Below, in pieces: positions 10,901 through 20,805 of a DNA stretch of 30,770 bases. The position numbers were made by a program, and so were the translations under genes. This stretch comes from Haplosporangium gracile (taxonomy: Eukaryota; Mortierellomycota; Mortierellomycetes; Mortierellales; Mortierellaceae), in the NCBI GenBank assembly GCA_015499985.1, contig JAAAUF010000311.1, positions 9,958-40,727 on the forward strand, given 5' to 3'. The notes beneath the pieces are model-generated. The model saw only the letters and a program-made list of their open reading frames with translations, was not told the DNA's origin and ran no database searches. Positions within the stretch are counted from its first letter, which is position 1. The number at the start of each line of letters is the position of its first letter.

Positions 10901-11521
10901 GTGTGAAAAAGAGCATCGGGCGAGAGAAAAAGGAGTGATGTTATTTTAAACGTACGATGTGCAGGACCCTTGGCAGAGAGATGAAGGAAGACTAATACTA
11001 GCATCATCCAGACAGGCTACGAGAGATGAACATAGAAGAAGACATGGTTATGAGTATTTTCAATTAAATTGATGTGAGGATGAAAAATTAAGCTATGGCA
11101 TGCAAATTGATTGATTGCTGTACCTGGAATACCGCATTGCTATTTTTTCACAAAGGAAAACATAATGTAGAATAAGTATTTGGTCAGACAACCCTTTGTC
11201 ATAGATAAAAAAGAGGCGATTAAAAAAGAAAGAGTATCGTGCATACATGGTCTGGGCAAGGTCACGAATGCGGATCTTGATGTTCTTGATGGTAAGGGCA
11301 ACAAGCTGCTGCTTGGCGGTGGGCAGGGAGATGACATTGTAGCTAGCCTGGGCTGTCAGGCGTGACACAGGGTCTGCCCGGTCTGTAACCTTGTTATTGT
11401 TGTTGATATGAGACATAAGGGGCCGTTCCTGAGAGCGAAGTTCGTGGAGGGAATGACTTTCCGAGACCGATGAACTGGTTGACAAGCGAGGGGCAGTCAG
11501 GTGGTGGGCACTCAAACTCAT
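7923..11521 (-). CDS. Half-size ABC transporter, ABCA subfamily (copy 1)
   Basis: This is a membrane ABC transporter with one transmembrane domain followed by one nucleotide-binding domain; ABCA proteins usually move lipids. Six exons (11521-11247, 11139-11124, 11016-10956, 10847-10474, 10379-10054, 9927-7923) give 1018 residues. TM1 (PVWMMLVLVFLHL, about 98-110) is followed by a large soluble loop of roughly 180 residues with NLT and NHT glycosylation sequons. EEKKKKIRMAMTMMGM, a hallmark of ABCA proteins, follows TM2, and further TM segments follow in exon 6. The ATPase has Walker A GHNGAGKTT (633-641), Q-loop VCPQHDVLF, signature FSGGMKRK (from 764), Walker B VVLLDEP (784-790) and an H-loop TTHSMEEAD. 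SLTTLEEVFV near the end is the ABCA C-terminal motif. Exon 2 is a 16-nt micro-exon. The second in-frame ATG (11416) would give 983 residues. Half-size transporters normally dimerise; copy 2 at 21548-24602 is a possible but unproven partner. Confidence 0.92.
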
Positions 11522-12234
11522 GCAGGGGCGGAGGGCGGATGTGAATGTAAGTGGGAGTGAGTGAGAGGGTAGGAAATGGCAATGAGGAGAGAGAAGGAAG
11601 TTGCAATCAGGAGAGGGAAGGGGAAATTGAATGCACCGAGGAGGGGTGGCAGTCGAATGAGAACAACAATAAATAAAAAAAAAAAAAAAAATAGCGAAGA
11701 AGTAAGAGAAGAGAGAGAAGAGGAGGAAGAGGGGAAAAGAGTGAAGGGATAGAAGAAGGGTTAACAGTACACAACGGTTGGAGCAAGAATGTGAGACTGA
11801 ATTAAAAGGAACTTTAATGAGAGAAGTAACCTTTTCGTTGCTATGATAAGAAGAGAAAACTGACAGATGGCAATTGAGTGGGGAAATGGAAGATGAGAGG
11901 CACCATTTTATATCCGGCCGCAGCCAACAGATAGACAGCAACGATGTGTGTGCATATCTGTCCAGGGGGACCAGCCGAACAAGAGATGTTCAATTGAAAA
12001 AAAATTCAAGAGAGAAGCTTGCTTTGGATCGACTTTCAACCATTTGGTATCTATTAGAATTATGGCGAGTATCAAATTGACTGAATTGAAAATGATAAAG
12101 TAAAAAATAATTAAAGCAACGGCCGACTATTCCATGAAGAGAGAAAAGTCCATGGCTACTTGGCTGACAACAGAAGGTCAGTTGTCTCAGGACAACACTT
12201 AAGGCCGACCGAAAAGGAAAAGGAAAACTTGACA
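11522..12234. other. ABCA copy 1 leader and promoter region
   Basis: This 713-nt stretch lies upstream of the copy 1 start codon (- strand). From about 11530 to 11760 the coding strand is C/T-rich with a T run (about 11676-11692), the leader type seen elsewhere in the window. The frame of exon 1 stays open upstream to about 11940 but has no ATG before 11521 and encodes low-complexity Ser/Phe/Leu-rich sequence. I treat it as untranslated. Confidence 0.4.
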
Positions 12235-12581
12235 ATGGAATTCTCACTGGAAAAAGTAGAGACCTACGACAAGAAGCTCACTGGTACTGTAACAGGACTA
12301 GATGTCCGCCGTGATCATGATGATCATCACGGCAAGCCTTTTTTCGATCCTTGGGCTGTAGCCCACAATTCACTCCACTTCTCACTCGTCACTCTTGGTA
12401 AGACGAACTCCTTTTTCACTAGCGTGCCACTACTTAGAAACACCCATCTCGAAAAAAAACGTCAACAAAAAGTCGCCCTTTTCCTCTTTTCCGCGTTTTC
12501 TTCATTCCTTACTTTCTCGCCTTGATCAATTACCAAGTGCTGGATGCCAAGGAAGCCGAAGCCAACAAATATCATGTTTGA
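12235..12581 (+). CDS. Candidate small two-exon gene, 68 residues
   Basis: Exon 1 (12235-12397) starts at ATG and encodes MEFSLEKVETYDKKLTGT and onward through HGKPFFDPWAVAHNS to a clean GGTAAGA donor. Exon 2 (12538-12581) follows an acceptor CCAAG and encodes VLDAKEAEANKYHV before TGA. The 140-nt intron joins the exons in frame. The amino-acid composition is soluble and mixed, unlike the low-complexity open frames around it, and third positions lean to C/G. No family is recognised and no membrane segment or signal peptide is present. A 26-bp quasi-palindrome falls inside exon 1 (RRDHDDHH region). It could be a real small protein, the 5' end of a longer gene, or chance. Confidence 0.35.
12308..12333. 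repeat. 26-bp quasi-palindrome
   Basis: The arms GCCGTGAT and ATCACGGC are perfect inverted copies of 8 bp, and the 10-bp centre is itself nearly palindromic, so 11 of 13 position pairs match. It lies within the first exon of the small candidate gene, which may simply reflect its His/Asp-rich codons, or it may be a protein-binding site. Confidence 0.6.
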
Positions 12582-12975
12582 TTCCAAGGGCTGTAGGGTT
12601 TGATCTAGACCTTTATCTGTCTTCTGTGTTATTCCATATCGTTCACATCATTGTCCTTGGTTTTTTTCTTGTATTTTTTTTGACCGGCCTTTTGCTGTCC
12701 GACCTTGGCAGACGATGCATACTTTTTTGTGTTTCTCATGATAACAAACAACGAAATAAACATGGGGACTCATCACCATCCACGGCTTCCCACCTCCCTC
12801 GGCTAATTAACAGTTCAAACAACAACAGCCAAGGGAAAGTTGTCTGTCATTGAATTTCAAAAATGGACACGCCGCACTTTTTTTTCTCTCCCTCTAGTCG
12901 CTCTTCCACTCAAAATTTGGGCTTTTTCATCATGCCCAACGAAAGAAAGTCCAAGTTGACGGTCGATCGCCAGCT

Positions 12976-12987
12976 TAAGTTAACTTA
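12976..12987. promoter_or_regulatory. Perfect palindrome TAAGTTAACTTA
   Basis: A perfect 12-bp palindrome lies about 1.45 kb upstream of ABCA copy 1. Its core AAGTTAACTT recurs at 20783-20792, about 750 bp upstream of ABCA copy 2. A regulatory role is inference; an AT-rich 10-mer shared twice could be chance. Confidence 0.35.
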
Positions 12988-13200
12988 GCCATTTCCAATC
13001 CTCAATTTGTTAGGTCGGTCAGACCAACACTAAGGGTTACACCATTCAAAACAAGACACGTCGCTCGACCCTTACCTTACCTTTGTCCTGTTGTCTTTCC
13101 TGATTTTTCTTTTAATTTCCTGTTCTTCGGCGCAGAACAGTCGAAGGGTCAATACTATCAGCTATTTCGTTTGATATGGAACGGTGGCAGCGGCGTTTTT

Positions 13201-13220
13201 TCTCTCTCTCTCTCTCTCTC
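13201..13220. repeat. (TC)10 microsatellite
   Basis: Ten perfect TC units lie in the intergenic region downstream of SFM1. Simple sequence repeat with no coding implication. Confidence 0.9.
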
Positions 13221-13410
13221 TTCATTGTCAAAGAATGTCAAAGTAGCTCCAACATAGCAGTCCTGCAAAAGTCGACGTTCACGGTTCTTCACCCTCTTTT
13301 TTGTTTCTGTTCCATCAACGAAAATGAGGGTACGCGTCAGCCCTATCCCTCACACAAAAAAATAATCCTGATCCGCGGTGAAATTGCCGTTGTTATTGCT
13401 TATTTCGTCA

Positions 13411-13416
13411 TTTATT
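13411..13416 (-). terminator. Poly(A) signal of SFM1
   Basis: AATAAA on the - strand, about 75 nt beyond the SFM1 stop codon. The spacing fits a fungal polyadenylation signal. Confidence 0.5.
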
Positions 13417-13490
13417 TGTAGTTGATCTTCCCAGCTCATTTTCAAGGACGCAAAATACCATTTAACCCCCACTTTCTCTTAATTCTGAGT

Positions 13491-14588
13491 TTAGAACAGG
13501 TCGAGGGCAGTGTCGTTATCCTTCTTCAACAACTCAAGCATACCAGGAGGAAGCAATGGCTCAAGCTGCTTGGCCTTCTTTGACTTTTTCGTTGACTCCT
13601 CACCCTCAACGGCGACTTCTGTAGATTCCTTGGGGGGGAGGGCAATGTAACGGAAGGGCATCGTCACCGTCTCCTTCTTGCGCAACTTGATCTCTGGGTG
13701 GTCAATGAACTGGATCTTGTCCAATGGGGCTAGAAAAAGAAAGTAACATTCCAAAATTGGTGCAGATGAGTGAGCGAGTATATCATAACATTCTCTTTCT
13801 ATTTTGCCTGCAAGTGTCGTCCTGCTCCATGATTCCTGCATGTTATATTCGTAGTATGCGGAGGTAATTGAGTATCTTGAAGAAGAAGGCACTTACTCTT
13901 GCCCTCAACAACACGACGGGAAACGTTAACGGCGGTGTCAGTGGTCATCTGAACGGGTCCCAAGTGACGAGTAGCAAAACCCAACTTTCTCAACTCTCCA
14001 GTACGATCTATCACAATAAAGTGGTTCTGCTGATCAGTTTTCTTCTCGATCAGTTGATCAATTTCAACTCCAATATCAATTGAACCCGACATGTACACGA
14101 GCTCAAGCAGATAAAGCTTACCTCTTGGTGGGTCATCACCCAAAATACCTCCAAAAAGGAAAAAGTCGTAAGTATCAGCATCCTCGGGGGCAAGGGGGTA
14201 AGGAGAAGCAGGGTCGAGAAGACAGACCTTCTCGTGGGGGATACGATCGCCCATGGTCAGGATATCCTCGGTGTGGCAGTGGGCCTTTCTGAGCGAGGCG
14301 GGCATGTCGGCAAGGGTCTTGGGCGTGAGTGCAGTGAAATAGATGTGGTCGGCGCCGCAGACAGAGACCATGTGCTCGTACTCCAGCGTGCACCAATCGT
14401 GCATGCCTAATTATCCCATTTCATAAAGTGAGACAGTTGTGAGAAAAAGAGCGAGGTAGAGAGTCAGCCTCCCCGCTGCTGTATGTCTTGTCGTGCTTTG
14501 CTTCTTCCCGAGTTCTCCTGTTGAGGAGCCTTGAGTCCTTCCTTCCTGTACCTTCTTCCATATGCTCGACAATGTAGTTCTTGGCCAT
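13491..14588 (-). CDS. SFM1: SPOUT-family protein arginine methyltransferase Sfm1
   Basis: This is the homologue of yeast Sfm1, a cytosolic SPOUT-fold methyltransferase that methylates an arginine of ribosomal protein uS3 (Rps3). Four exons (14588-14552, 14406-14122, 14007-13897, 13729-13491) join to 223 residues, against 213 in yeast. The conserved start MAKNYIVEHMEEG is followed in exon 2 by EKVCLLDP, YDFFLFGGILGDDPPR and, across the exon 2/3 junction, DRTGELRKLG. VQMTTDTAVNVSRRVV in exon 3 contributes the rest of the knotted AdoMet-binding site. Exon 4 has IQFIDHPEI, TVTMPFRYI and LPPGMLELLKKD, all matching the family's C-terminal half. A Lys/Glu-rich insert near EGEESTKKSKKAK is peculiar to this protein. 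The start is fixed by the conserved EHMEEG. The gene is divergent from COQ4, with 267 bp between the start codons. Confidence 0.93.
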
Positions 14589-14855
14589 GGTGTCTGTTTT
14601 GTTGGCGGTTCTTGGTTGAATGAAGTGATCAAGAAAAAAAGAAAAAAAAAAGTGCCATGAGCTCCAACTGACCGTTGTTTTGTATAAACAGGTTCGAATA
14701 ATTAGCAGTCCCACACCTATGAAGCAATGAACTTCCCTTGAGTGGGCGCAAGCTGTGCTCTTTTATTCTCCTTCCCGTTCCTTTTTCGTTCGTTTTACTT
14801 CTTTCTTCGTTACATCTTCATCGCACTTTCTTTTTTTACATTTAATCGCATCACC
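14589..14855. promoter_or_regulatory. Bidirectional promoter between SFM1 and COQ4
   Basis: Only 267 bp separate the two divergent start codons, so both promoters and leaders must share this interval. It contains a TATAAA on the + strand at 14683-14688, about 170 bp before the COQ4 ATG. T-rich leaders precede the ATGs on both strands. The TATA assignment is tentative. Confidence 0.5.
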
Positions 14856-16035
14856 ATGTCAGCATGTATTCTCACACGGACTAACCCTTCAGCCTTGAAG
14901 CAATGCCTCATCCGCAGAGGAACCAACTCTATACTCGTGAGGTCAACCCGCGCAGCAACGGCAGCGCCCTGCGCCAGCCTTTTCACCTTCCGTTCACCTC
15001 GTATGTCTATCACGACGCGTCCCTGATTTTCCTACGCGACCGTCATCAGCAATTGATTTTATTAGCTTTTTTAATCAATGTCTCAACTAACTCAACTGGT
15101 CTGTCAAACTTTTAGTTAAAGCCCCAACAGGCAAACTCTACGAGGGTCATATCCCAATCTCGCCCTTGCAGCGTACCATCCTGGCTGTTGGATCTGCATT
15201 CACAGCCCTTGCCAACCCCCTGCGCGGAGGTAATTATCTTCATAACCTTTCTCACGACAATTACATCCATAACCCCACGTACTAGCAAATTGACCTTTCT
15301 GACTAACCCATCGTTTCGTTTATCCGTTCATGTTCAGATATGGTGGCGGCACTGGGAGAGACAACGAGTGGGATTTTTCTGAACAGGATCAGAGATCAGA
15401 TGCTGCAGGATCCCGAGGGCCGCCGTATCCTCCGCGAGAGACCTGTCATTACATCCGAGACCATGCAACTCGACACCCTTCGCCAGCTTCCCGATGGGAC
15501 CTTTGGACGTGAATACGTTCGCTTCTTGGACGACCAACAAGTCTCTCCCGATACCCGTGAGCCCGTAAGTCAGCAGCAGATCTAAACATTATTAATTTTC
15601 TCACGCGCAAAATATACGTTGTGCCATTGACGACTCAATAACTGACATGAGAGTCCATCAAATTATACCCTTGACATATAGGTCCACTTTGTAGATTCAG
15701 AGGAATTGGCATACGTGATGCAAAGATACCGCGAAACACACGACTTTTACCATACATTGACAGGATTGCCAGTAACGGTCGACGGCGAGATTGCGCTCAA
15801 GTGGTTCGAAATGGCCCAGACAGGTCTGCCCATGACCATGCTCTCGTCCTTCTTTGGACCGTTGAGGCTGTCGTCCGAGGAGCGGGAGAGACTGTTTAAT
15901 GTGTATGTTCCCTGGGCGTTGGAGAACGGAAGCACGTCAAAGTTGTTGATGAATGTGAGGTGGGAGGAGTGGATGGAGAAACCTGTTGAGGACGTTCAGC
16001 GGGGACTTGGTGTTCGACCATGTCCTCAAGTGTAA
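14856..16035 (+). CDS. COQ4: Ubiquinone biosynthesis protein Coq4
   Basis: Coq4 is a mitochondrial inner-membrane-associated protein required for coenzyme Q biosynthesis; it organises the CoQ synthome and is implicated in removing the ring C1 carboxyl group. Four exons (14856-15000, 15116-15229, 15338-15564, 15682-16035) join to 279 residues. The N-terminal 48 residues are Arg/Ser/Thr/Ala-rich without acidic residues, a typical mitochondrial presequence. The mature part starts LYEGHIPISPLQRTILAVGS. The family metal-binding motif is intact: His182-Asp183, His186 and, after eleven residues, Glu198 in THDFYHTLTGLPVTVDGE. KWFEMAQTGLPM and YVPWALENG in the C-terminal part also match the family. 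The gene is divergent from SFM1 and convergent with SBDS. Residue numbers assume the first ATG. Confidence 0.95.
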
Positions 16036-16113
16036 GGGGAGGGAGAAAATATATTAACATCTAGAAACTAGAACAAAACAATAGTAAAAATTGCATCGAG
16101 TTTTTGTTGTGTA

Positions 16114-16119
16114 TTTATT
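16114..16119 (-). terminator. Poly(A) signal of SBDS
   Basis: AATAAA on the - strand about 95 nt beyond the SBDS stop codon, inside the short convergent spacer shared with COQ4 (16036-16214). Confidence 0.5.
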
Positions 16120-16214
16120 TCCAGAGAGTTAACATGGGGAGGGGTCTATGAGGGTTTTGCTTGGTTGAGGTTCAACATGTTGTAGTCAGTGTTCAGAAGA
16201 AGTCGAGTTCCTGT

Positions 16215-17548
16215 TTAGAACACTTCGTCGCCTTGCTTGGTCTCGGTCAAACTCAACATCTCCAGCTGACCCTTGCCCTTCGTCTCTGACTGAAGCAACT
16301 CGTTGATAGGTCTGAACTGTCCTGGGTCAATCAAGCACGTCTATATATACACAATGCAAAGAGTTAGCACTTCATATTACTGCGGGCAAATTTCACGCCC
16401 ATCAAAAAAATTCATCCGCAGTATAGCATGTCCTGAAACCAATAATAACATATCCTTACCCATTCGTAGTTCTCGTCCAAATCCTCATCCTCCTTGGAAG
16501 CAATCATGGTCATCAACTTGTCCTTTATCCTCTTGCCGTCCTTCGAAGGAACCACAATCCTGATCCGCATCTGAGCTCTGGCAATGGGGATAGTCTTCTT
16601 CTCCAATAACTGCTTGATCACATCCAATGCCTGGGATTTCGCTGAACGAGAAGGGTTTACAGACAAGTGAAGATCGGCCATGGCCTTTTCGATCATTGTC
16701 ACGGTATAGGGGCGTTTGGTCTCGGGGTTGACACATTTCTCGGCGACGGTTGTGGCAATATCACGGTACATGCCCTCCAACATCGAGGCGCGCTCTTTCT
16801 CTCCGACCTGCAGTTCTCCCTTCTTCAAGATCTATGTGTTATGAACAGTGGAAGAAAACGATGGTTTGAGTTTTTGTATTCGAATATAACCCACTTGGAA
16901 AATAATACAAGCTCTCTTGTTGGAAGTGTCAGTAAGTGGGTGATGATGTGTACCTCAAGGATGATGGCGTTGCGGTCCTCTGTCTTGAAACACTTCATAA
17001 GGTCGTCCTTGTTGGCCGCCTGTCCTTTCGAGACGTTCAAAAACACATTGTCGATCTGCATCACCTCGCCAAGATCCTTCTCACTATCAATTTTCGCAAT
17101 CAAAGATAGCATGTTAATTGTGTGAAATGCGACTAGACGTATGAAAGTAAAAGACATAGCGAGTCTGGCGGGGGCGTAGTGTTGGCTACAACTTACACGC
17201 CACTTCTCCATTCCATGACCTTGTTCTTGTAGCAGGCAATTTCGAATCTCTTGCCGCCTTTGCGGTACCGAACGATAGAGACGTTGGTTAGCCTATTCAT
17301 TTTTGAAAGTTGTTTAGTGGTTAGTCTTTCAGCTGTTTTGTTGCATTCCTTATGCTCAAAGAAGAAAGGGTCGCATGGGTCCGAAAGTGGAATGCCGTAC
17401 TTAATCTGAGTGTTGGGCTATACATGTGAAAATCAACAGGAAGAAATGAATGAGGTTAAACACTTGGAGATTTCAAGGCAGAACTGTGAAGGGTTGAATA
17501 AGAGAAAGACGGGAGACTGAGGCGAAGACTTACTTGGACGATAACCAT
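16215..17548 (-). CDS. SDO1: Ribosome maturation protein SBDS/Sdo1
   Basis: This is the homologue of human SBDS and yeast Sdo1, which together with the GTPase EFL1 evicts eIF6 (Tif6) from pre-60S subunits in the cytoplasm. Six exons (17548-17534, 17417-17401, 17292-17197, 17083-16954, 16831-16460, 16340-16215) join to 251 residues, matching the family's 250. The N-terminal domain contains [20 protein letters not shown] and [19 protein letters not shown]. The central domain has [20 protein letters not shown], and the C-terminal domain starts near [11 protein letters not shown] and ends CLIDPGQFR. Exons 1 and 2 are only 15 and 17 nt. Skipping their splice sites would add about 30 unrelated residues (SDPCDPFFF and so on) in front of the conserved LTNVS, which decides the model. 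The gene is convergent with COQ4 and divergent from the reductase. Confidence 0.94.
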
Positions 17549-18136
17549 AGTTGTATTAGTAGGCTGGTATAGTATGGGGGGAAAGTGAGTAAAGTTGAAG
17601 GAGAAAAAAAAAGAAAAAAAGGACATTGATGTTATTAATCAGCCAGCGGCAGTCACTCACTCTGTGCTGCGGCCACACAAGAGGGGGCGCGAGCAGGAGG
17701 CATGACCACCTCCTCTTGTGCATAGGATAACGCTTGGTGCCAGGGAAGGGAAACATTGGCACTGGATCCTATTGCACACGTCCTTGGAACTCCCATGGCC
17801 GCATACCAGTACCACTCGTGTCCTATCAGGTACAGCACCTCATTTGAAAAAAATAGCCTATGCCACCCGCTCTCCCTCCCTTTGACTAGACGCGTCCGTT
17901 TTATTTTTGTATCCGTTGGGGACACGAAACCCATTTTTTTTAACACCCTTTCGTCTGACCGTGCCCGCTCATTCACACGACTCCCTCCCTAACCAACCAA
18001 CGGACCCGTCCGGAACCAAACTCCCTTACGTTTTTTTTCTTCTTCCTTACTTCCTTCTCCTTCGACCGTTCTCTCTTTTTCTTTCTTTTCATCACTTTAT
18101 CATTCTAAGTGCCCTCAACCCAAAAAAAAACACCCA
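17549..18136. promoter_or_regulatory. Divergent promoter region between SBDS and the reductase
   Basis: This 588-bp interval holds both promoters and leaders. About 18000-18110 is a strong C/T-rich tract on the + strand leading to the reductase, and a T-rich tract near 17605-17620 on the - strand precedes SBDS. No gene is seen inside it. Confidence 0.5.
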
Positions 18137-19578
18137 ATGATTCATTGTGTCCTGACCCAGTCCAGAATCACCACAACAGCAACCCCATCAGTTTTCTCAT
18201 ACTTCCTCAAACGCTCATTTTCCTCTTCCATGATCGACCTTCAGCAGCGCTCAAAACTCTTCGTCACCAGGACACTCCCTCAACTCTCTCAGGCTCGCCT
18301 TGACAAGGGCTTTGACGGGTATGTAGTCTTTCATTGTCGCTTTCACTTCCTTCATACCGTTATCTCAGGCTCGAATATTTCCCACAGTTAACACTCAACC
18401 TTACGATCTTTCAATTGCTACAGGGTGGACGTTGTGCAGTGGAAGGAGGATCGTGCTATTCCTAGACAAGAGTTTCTCAAGTTGGCAAAGGGCTCCAATG
18501 GGATTCTTTGCCTTTTGACCGATAAAATTGACGTTGAATTATTGGACGCCGCAGGTACAGCCATCATCTTCAAACGCGAACAAGTCTGACCGAATTTTCA
18601 TTTTTAGAAGCTGTCCATTTATCAACTAGTTTCTAACAAAACATCGCCAATGTATTAGGTCCGCAATTGAAGGTGGTGTCGACAATGTCGGTGGGCTACG
18701 ACCACGTCACGGTGTCAGAACTGGAAGCACGCAAAATCGCACTGGGCATCACTCCAGGAGTACTCACCGAGGCAACAGCAGACACAACTGTCCTCCTGGT
18801 TCTCTCAGCTGCCCGGAGATTGCGTGAGGGTGTCGATGCAGTCATTCAAGGCAAATGGGGCACTTGGAGCCCTACCTGGTTACTGGGATCTCAATTGACG
18901 GACAAGACTGTTGGAATTGTGGGTCTTGGACGGATTGGTGTTGCGGTTGCCAAAAGACTGAAGGCGTTTGGGGTCCGAAAATTTGTATACCAGGGAACGC
19001 GTCCCAAAAAGGAGGTTGAGAAGGAAGTTGGAGGTGAGATTGAGTTTGTGGACATGGATAGGTTGTTGAAAGAGTCGGATGTGATCTGTGTCTGCTGTGC
19101 GTTGACCGACAAGACCAAGAATATGTTTGATTACGATGCATTCTCCAAAATGAAGAATTCTGTGGTAAGTTTCGTTGCAACATTTCGTTGTTGCACACAT
19201 CTTGCAGCCATTTTGATACTAGACTGTCGTTGTGTAATGCGTACGCTAATAATGCACTGTTTTGTCGTTGTTTTTTTTGTGTGTGTATCGTCGAAAAAAA
19301 AATAGGTGTTTGTGAACACAGCACGTGGAGGCATCGTGGAGCAGGACGGACTAATCCGAGCACTCAGAGAAGGAAAGCTAGGATCTGTGGGGCTGGATGT
19401 CACTGTGCCCGAACCACTGCCTACGGATTCAGAGCTGTTGTCGTTCCCCAATTGCATTGTCTTGCCTCACATCGGAAGTGGTACCCTCGAGACTAGGACC
19501 GCCATGTCTGAGATTGCAATTGAGAATGTTCTCAGTGGCATCAAGGGCGAACGTCTTCCTCACCCTCACGACGCCTAG
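18137..19578 (+). CDS. Glyoxylate/hydroxypyruvate reductase, D-2-hydroxyacid dehydrogenase family
   Basis: This enzyme most resembles GRHPR, which reduces glyoxylate to glycolate and hydroxypyruvate to D-glycerate using NAD(P)H. Four exons (18137-18318, 18424-18554, 18659-19164, 19306-19578) give 363 residues from the first ATG. LKVVSTMSVGYDHV lies in the catalytic domain. The Rossmann motif is GLGRIG (193-198), and the second strand ends in YQGTRPK without the acidic residue of NAD-specific enzymes, which suggests NADPH use. The catalytic triad is present: Arg280 in NTARGG, Glu309 in VPEPLP and His328 in LPHIGSG. The first 31 residues (ending LKRSFSSS) are basic, hydroxylated and lack acidic residues, as in a mitochondrial presequence. 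The ATG at 18230 would give a 332-residue protein, the usual length for the family, so dual targeting is possible. Confidence 0.92.
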
Positions 19579-20623
19579 AATTGGTAGTATGAATAGTATA
19601 AACCGGCTTTTTTATTTGAATTTCGACGATGATAGATAAAAGTGTCAAAGTAAGGTTTTCTGATGAGTTGCAAGTCTGTCATCTGTCAAATGAAGAGTAT
19701 GATGTATGACAGGGACAATCAACAACTAAACCATGCACTTTATTTTAACAGATGTTTACTCGGTAAGAAATCGATGAAAAACATAAAGTAGAAACCATGT
19801 TCTGGAGAAAGGAAGAAGGGAGAAAAAAGGGGAAAAAAAACAAGAGAAAAACACTGTATTTTTTTTTGGATAAATTGACCGACTCCTTGGATCATCGAAT
19901 AATGCACCGTAGGACACCAACGTCAACTCACGTTCCCAGTCGAAAAAAGGGCATCCTGCAGTATTGTCCTACGAAACAAACAAATATGAAAACCCTTCCC
20001 ACAATTGATCCAGTGGGGTTGTATTATGGAGGGGGTAGGCAGAGAGATGTGAGGGAGAGGTATTGTTATGCGTGCATAAACATGTGGCGTGTCCTATTGT
20101 TCGTTTTTTGCTCCATGATCCATCGATGAGGATCGAAGAAGAAGGGTTTATTTGTCGGCATTAATCAGAGCGGGGATCTCTGTTCGGCAATATATCGACT
20201 GCCATAAGTCTTTAGTTCCCGACGCGAGGAGAGGAGTGTCAATTGCCTATACATCATCGGTAGATTGTCGCCTTCGCCGCGGAGCAATTGAGAAAGCTGA
20301 CAGAAGGAAGGAAGAAAAGTCGACAACCATATAACCAGCTCAAATATACCGTGTACGCTATTCCTGTTCCTTCCACACATAATAAGGGATCATGTAGAAA
20401 AATAACATAAGAAAGAAAAAAATAGTGGCGTGGTATGTCCTTATAAGAAGTGTACGAACAATGCAGTAACGAAAGACGCAGAGGAATGGCACAGCATAGA
20501 GTGAGAGAACTCAGTCAAAATTCAGCCTCTTTTAATCAAAAGTCGACAGCGTCCGGACTAAATGCAGTCCCTGGGGCTGTTTCTTCGGAGAATAGTGTAA
20601 GAGGAAAAAGCAGGCGGTGCTTC

Positions 20624-20641
20624 TGTGTGTGTGTGTGTGTG
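20624..20641. repeat. (TG)9 microsatellite
   Basis: Nine perfect TG units in intergenic sequence upstream of ABCA copy 2. Simple repeat without coding role. Confidence 0.9.
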
Positions 20642-20774
20642 AATGATCCCTTGGCGTGATGAGCAAGCAGGCTGTGGTGGTCTTAAATTAGGTCCTCTTA
20701 GCTCTCAAAAGAGAAAGAAATTCCTTCCTTGTGCACTAGCCATTCTGCCGAGATAAAGATATTTTTGAAATGGT

Positions 20775-20805
20775 ACTTTGAAAAGTTAACTTAACTTTCC
20801 AAAGT
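20775..20805. repeat. 31-bp inverted repeat upstream of ABCA copy 2
   Basis: The left arm ACTTTGAAAAGTT and the right arm AACTTTCCAAAGT are inverted copies matching at 12 of 13 positions, separated by AACTT. The centre contains the 10-bp palindrome AAGTTAACTT (20783-20792), which also occurs in the region upstream of ABCA copy 1. It could form a hairpin or bind a dimeric regulator. The distance to the ABCA start codon is about 740 bp. Confidence 0.6.

Larger units (their letters stand above)
12582..13490. other. Intergenic region without recognised gene
   Basis: This 909-nt region ends at the SFM1 stop. It contains T-rich and C-rich runs, a perfect 12-bp palindrome (12976-12987), a (TC)10 microsatellite (13201-13220) and the SFM1 poly(A) signal. 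Several short frames are open, but none shows conserved sequence or a plausible exon structure. Confidence 0.5.

Noticed and set aside
14691..14700. GGTTCGAATA, a tRNA T-loop-like string
   Set aside because: The flanking bases do not form a T stem, and no D arm, anticodon arm or acceptor stem can be drawn around it. Similar strings near 860 and 6340 also fail.
17293..17400. Extending SBDS exon 2 through [13 protein letters not shown]
   Set aside because: Family members go directly from the QIK residues to LTNVS, and a GTACGG donor plus TAG acceptor remove exactly this stretch in phase.
19797..20129. 110-codon + strand frame in the large spacer
   Set aside because: It starts with a Lys/Arg-rich low-complexity run from A-rich DNA, and no domain or exon structure supports it.
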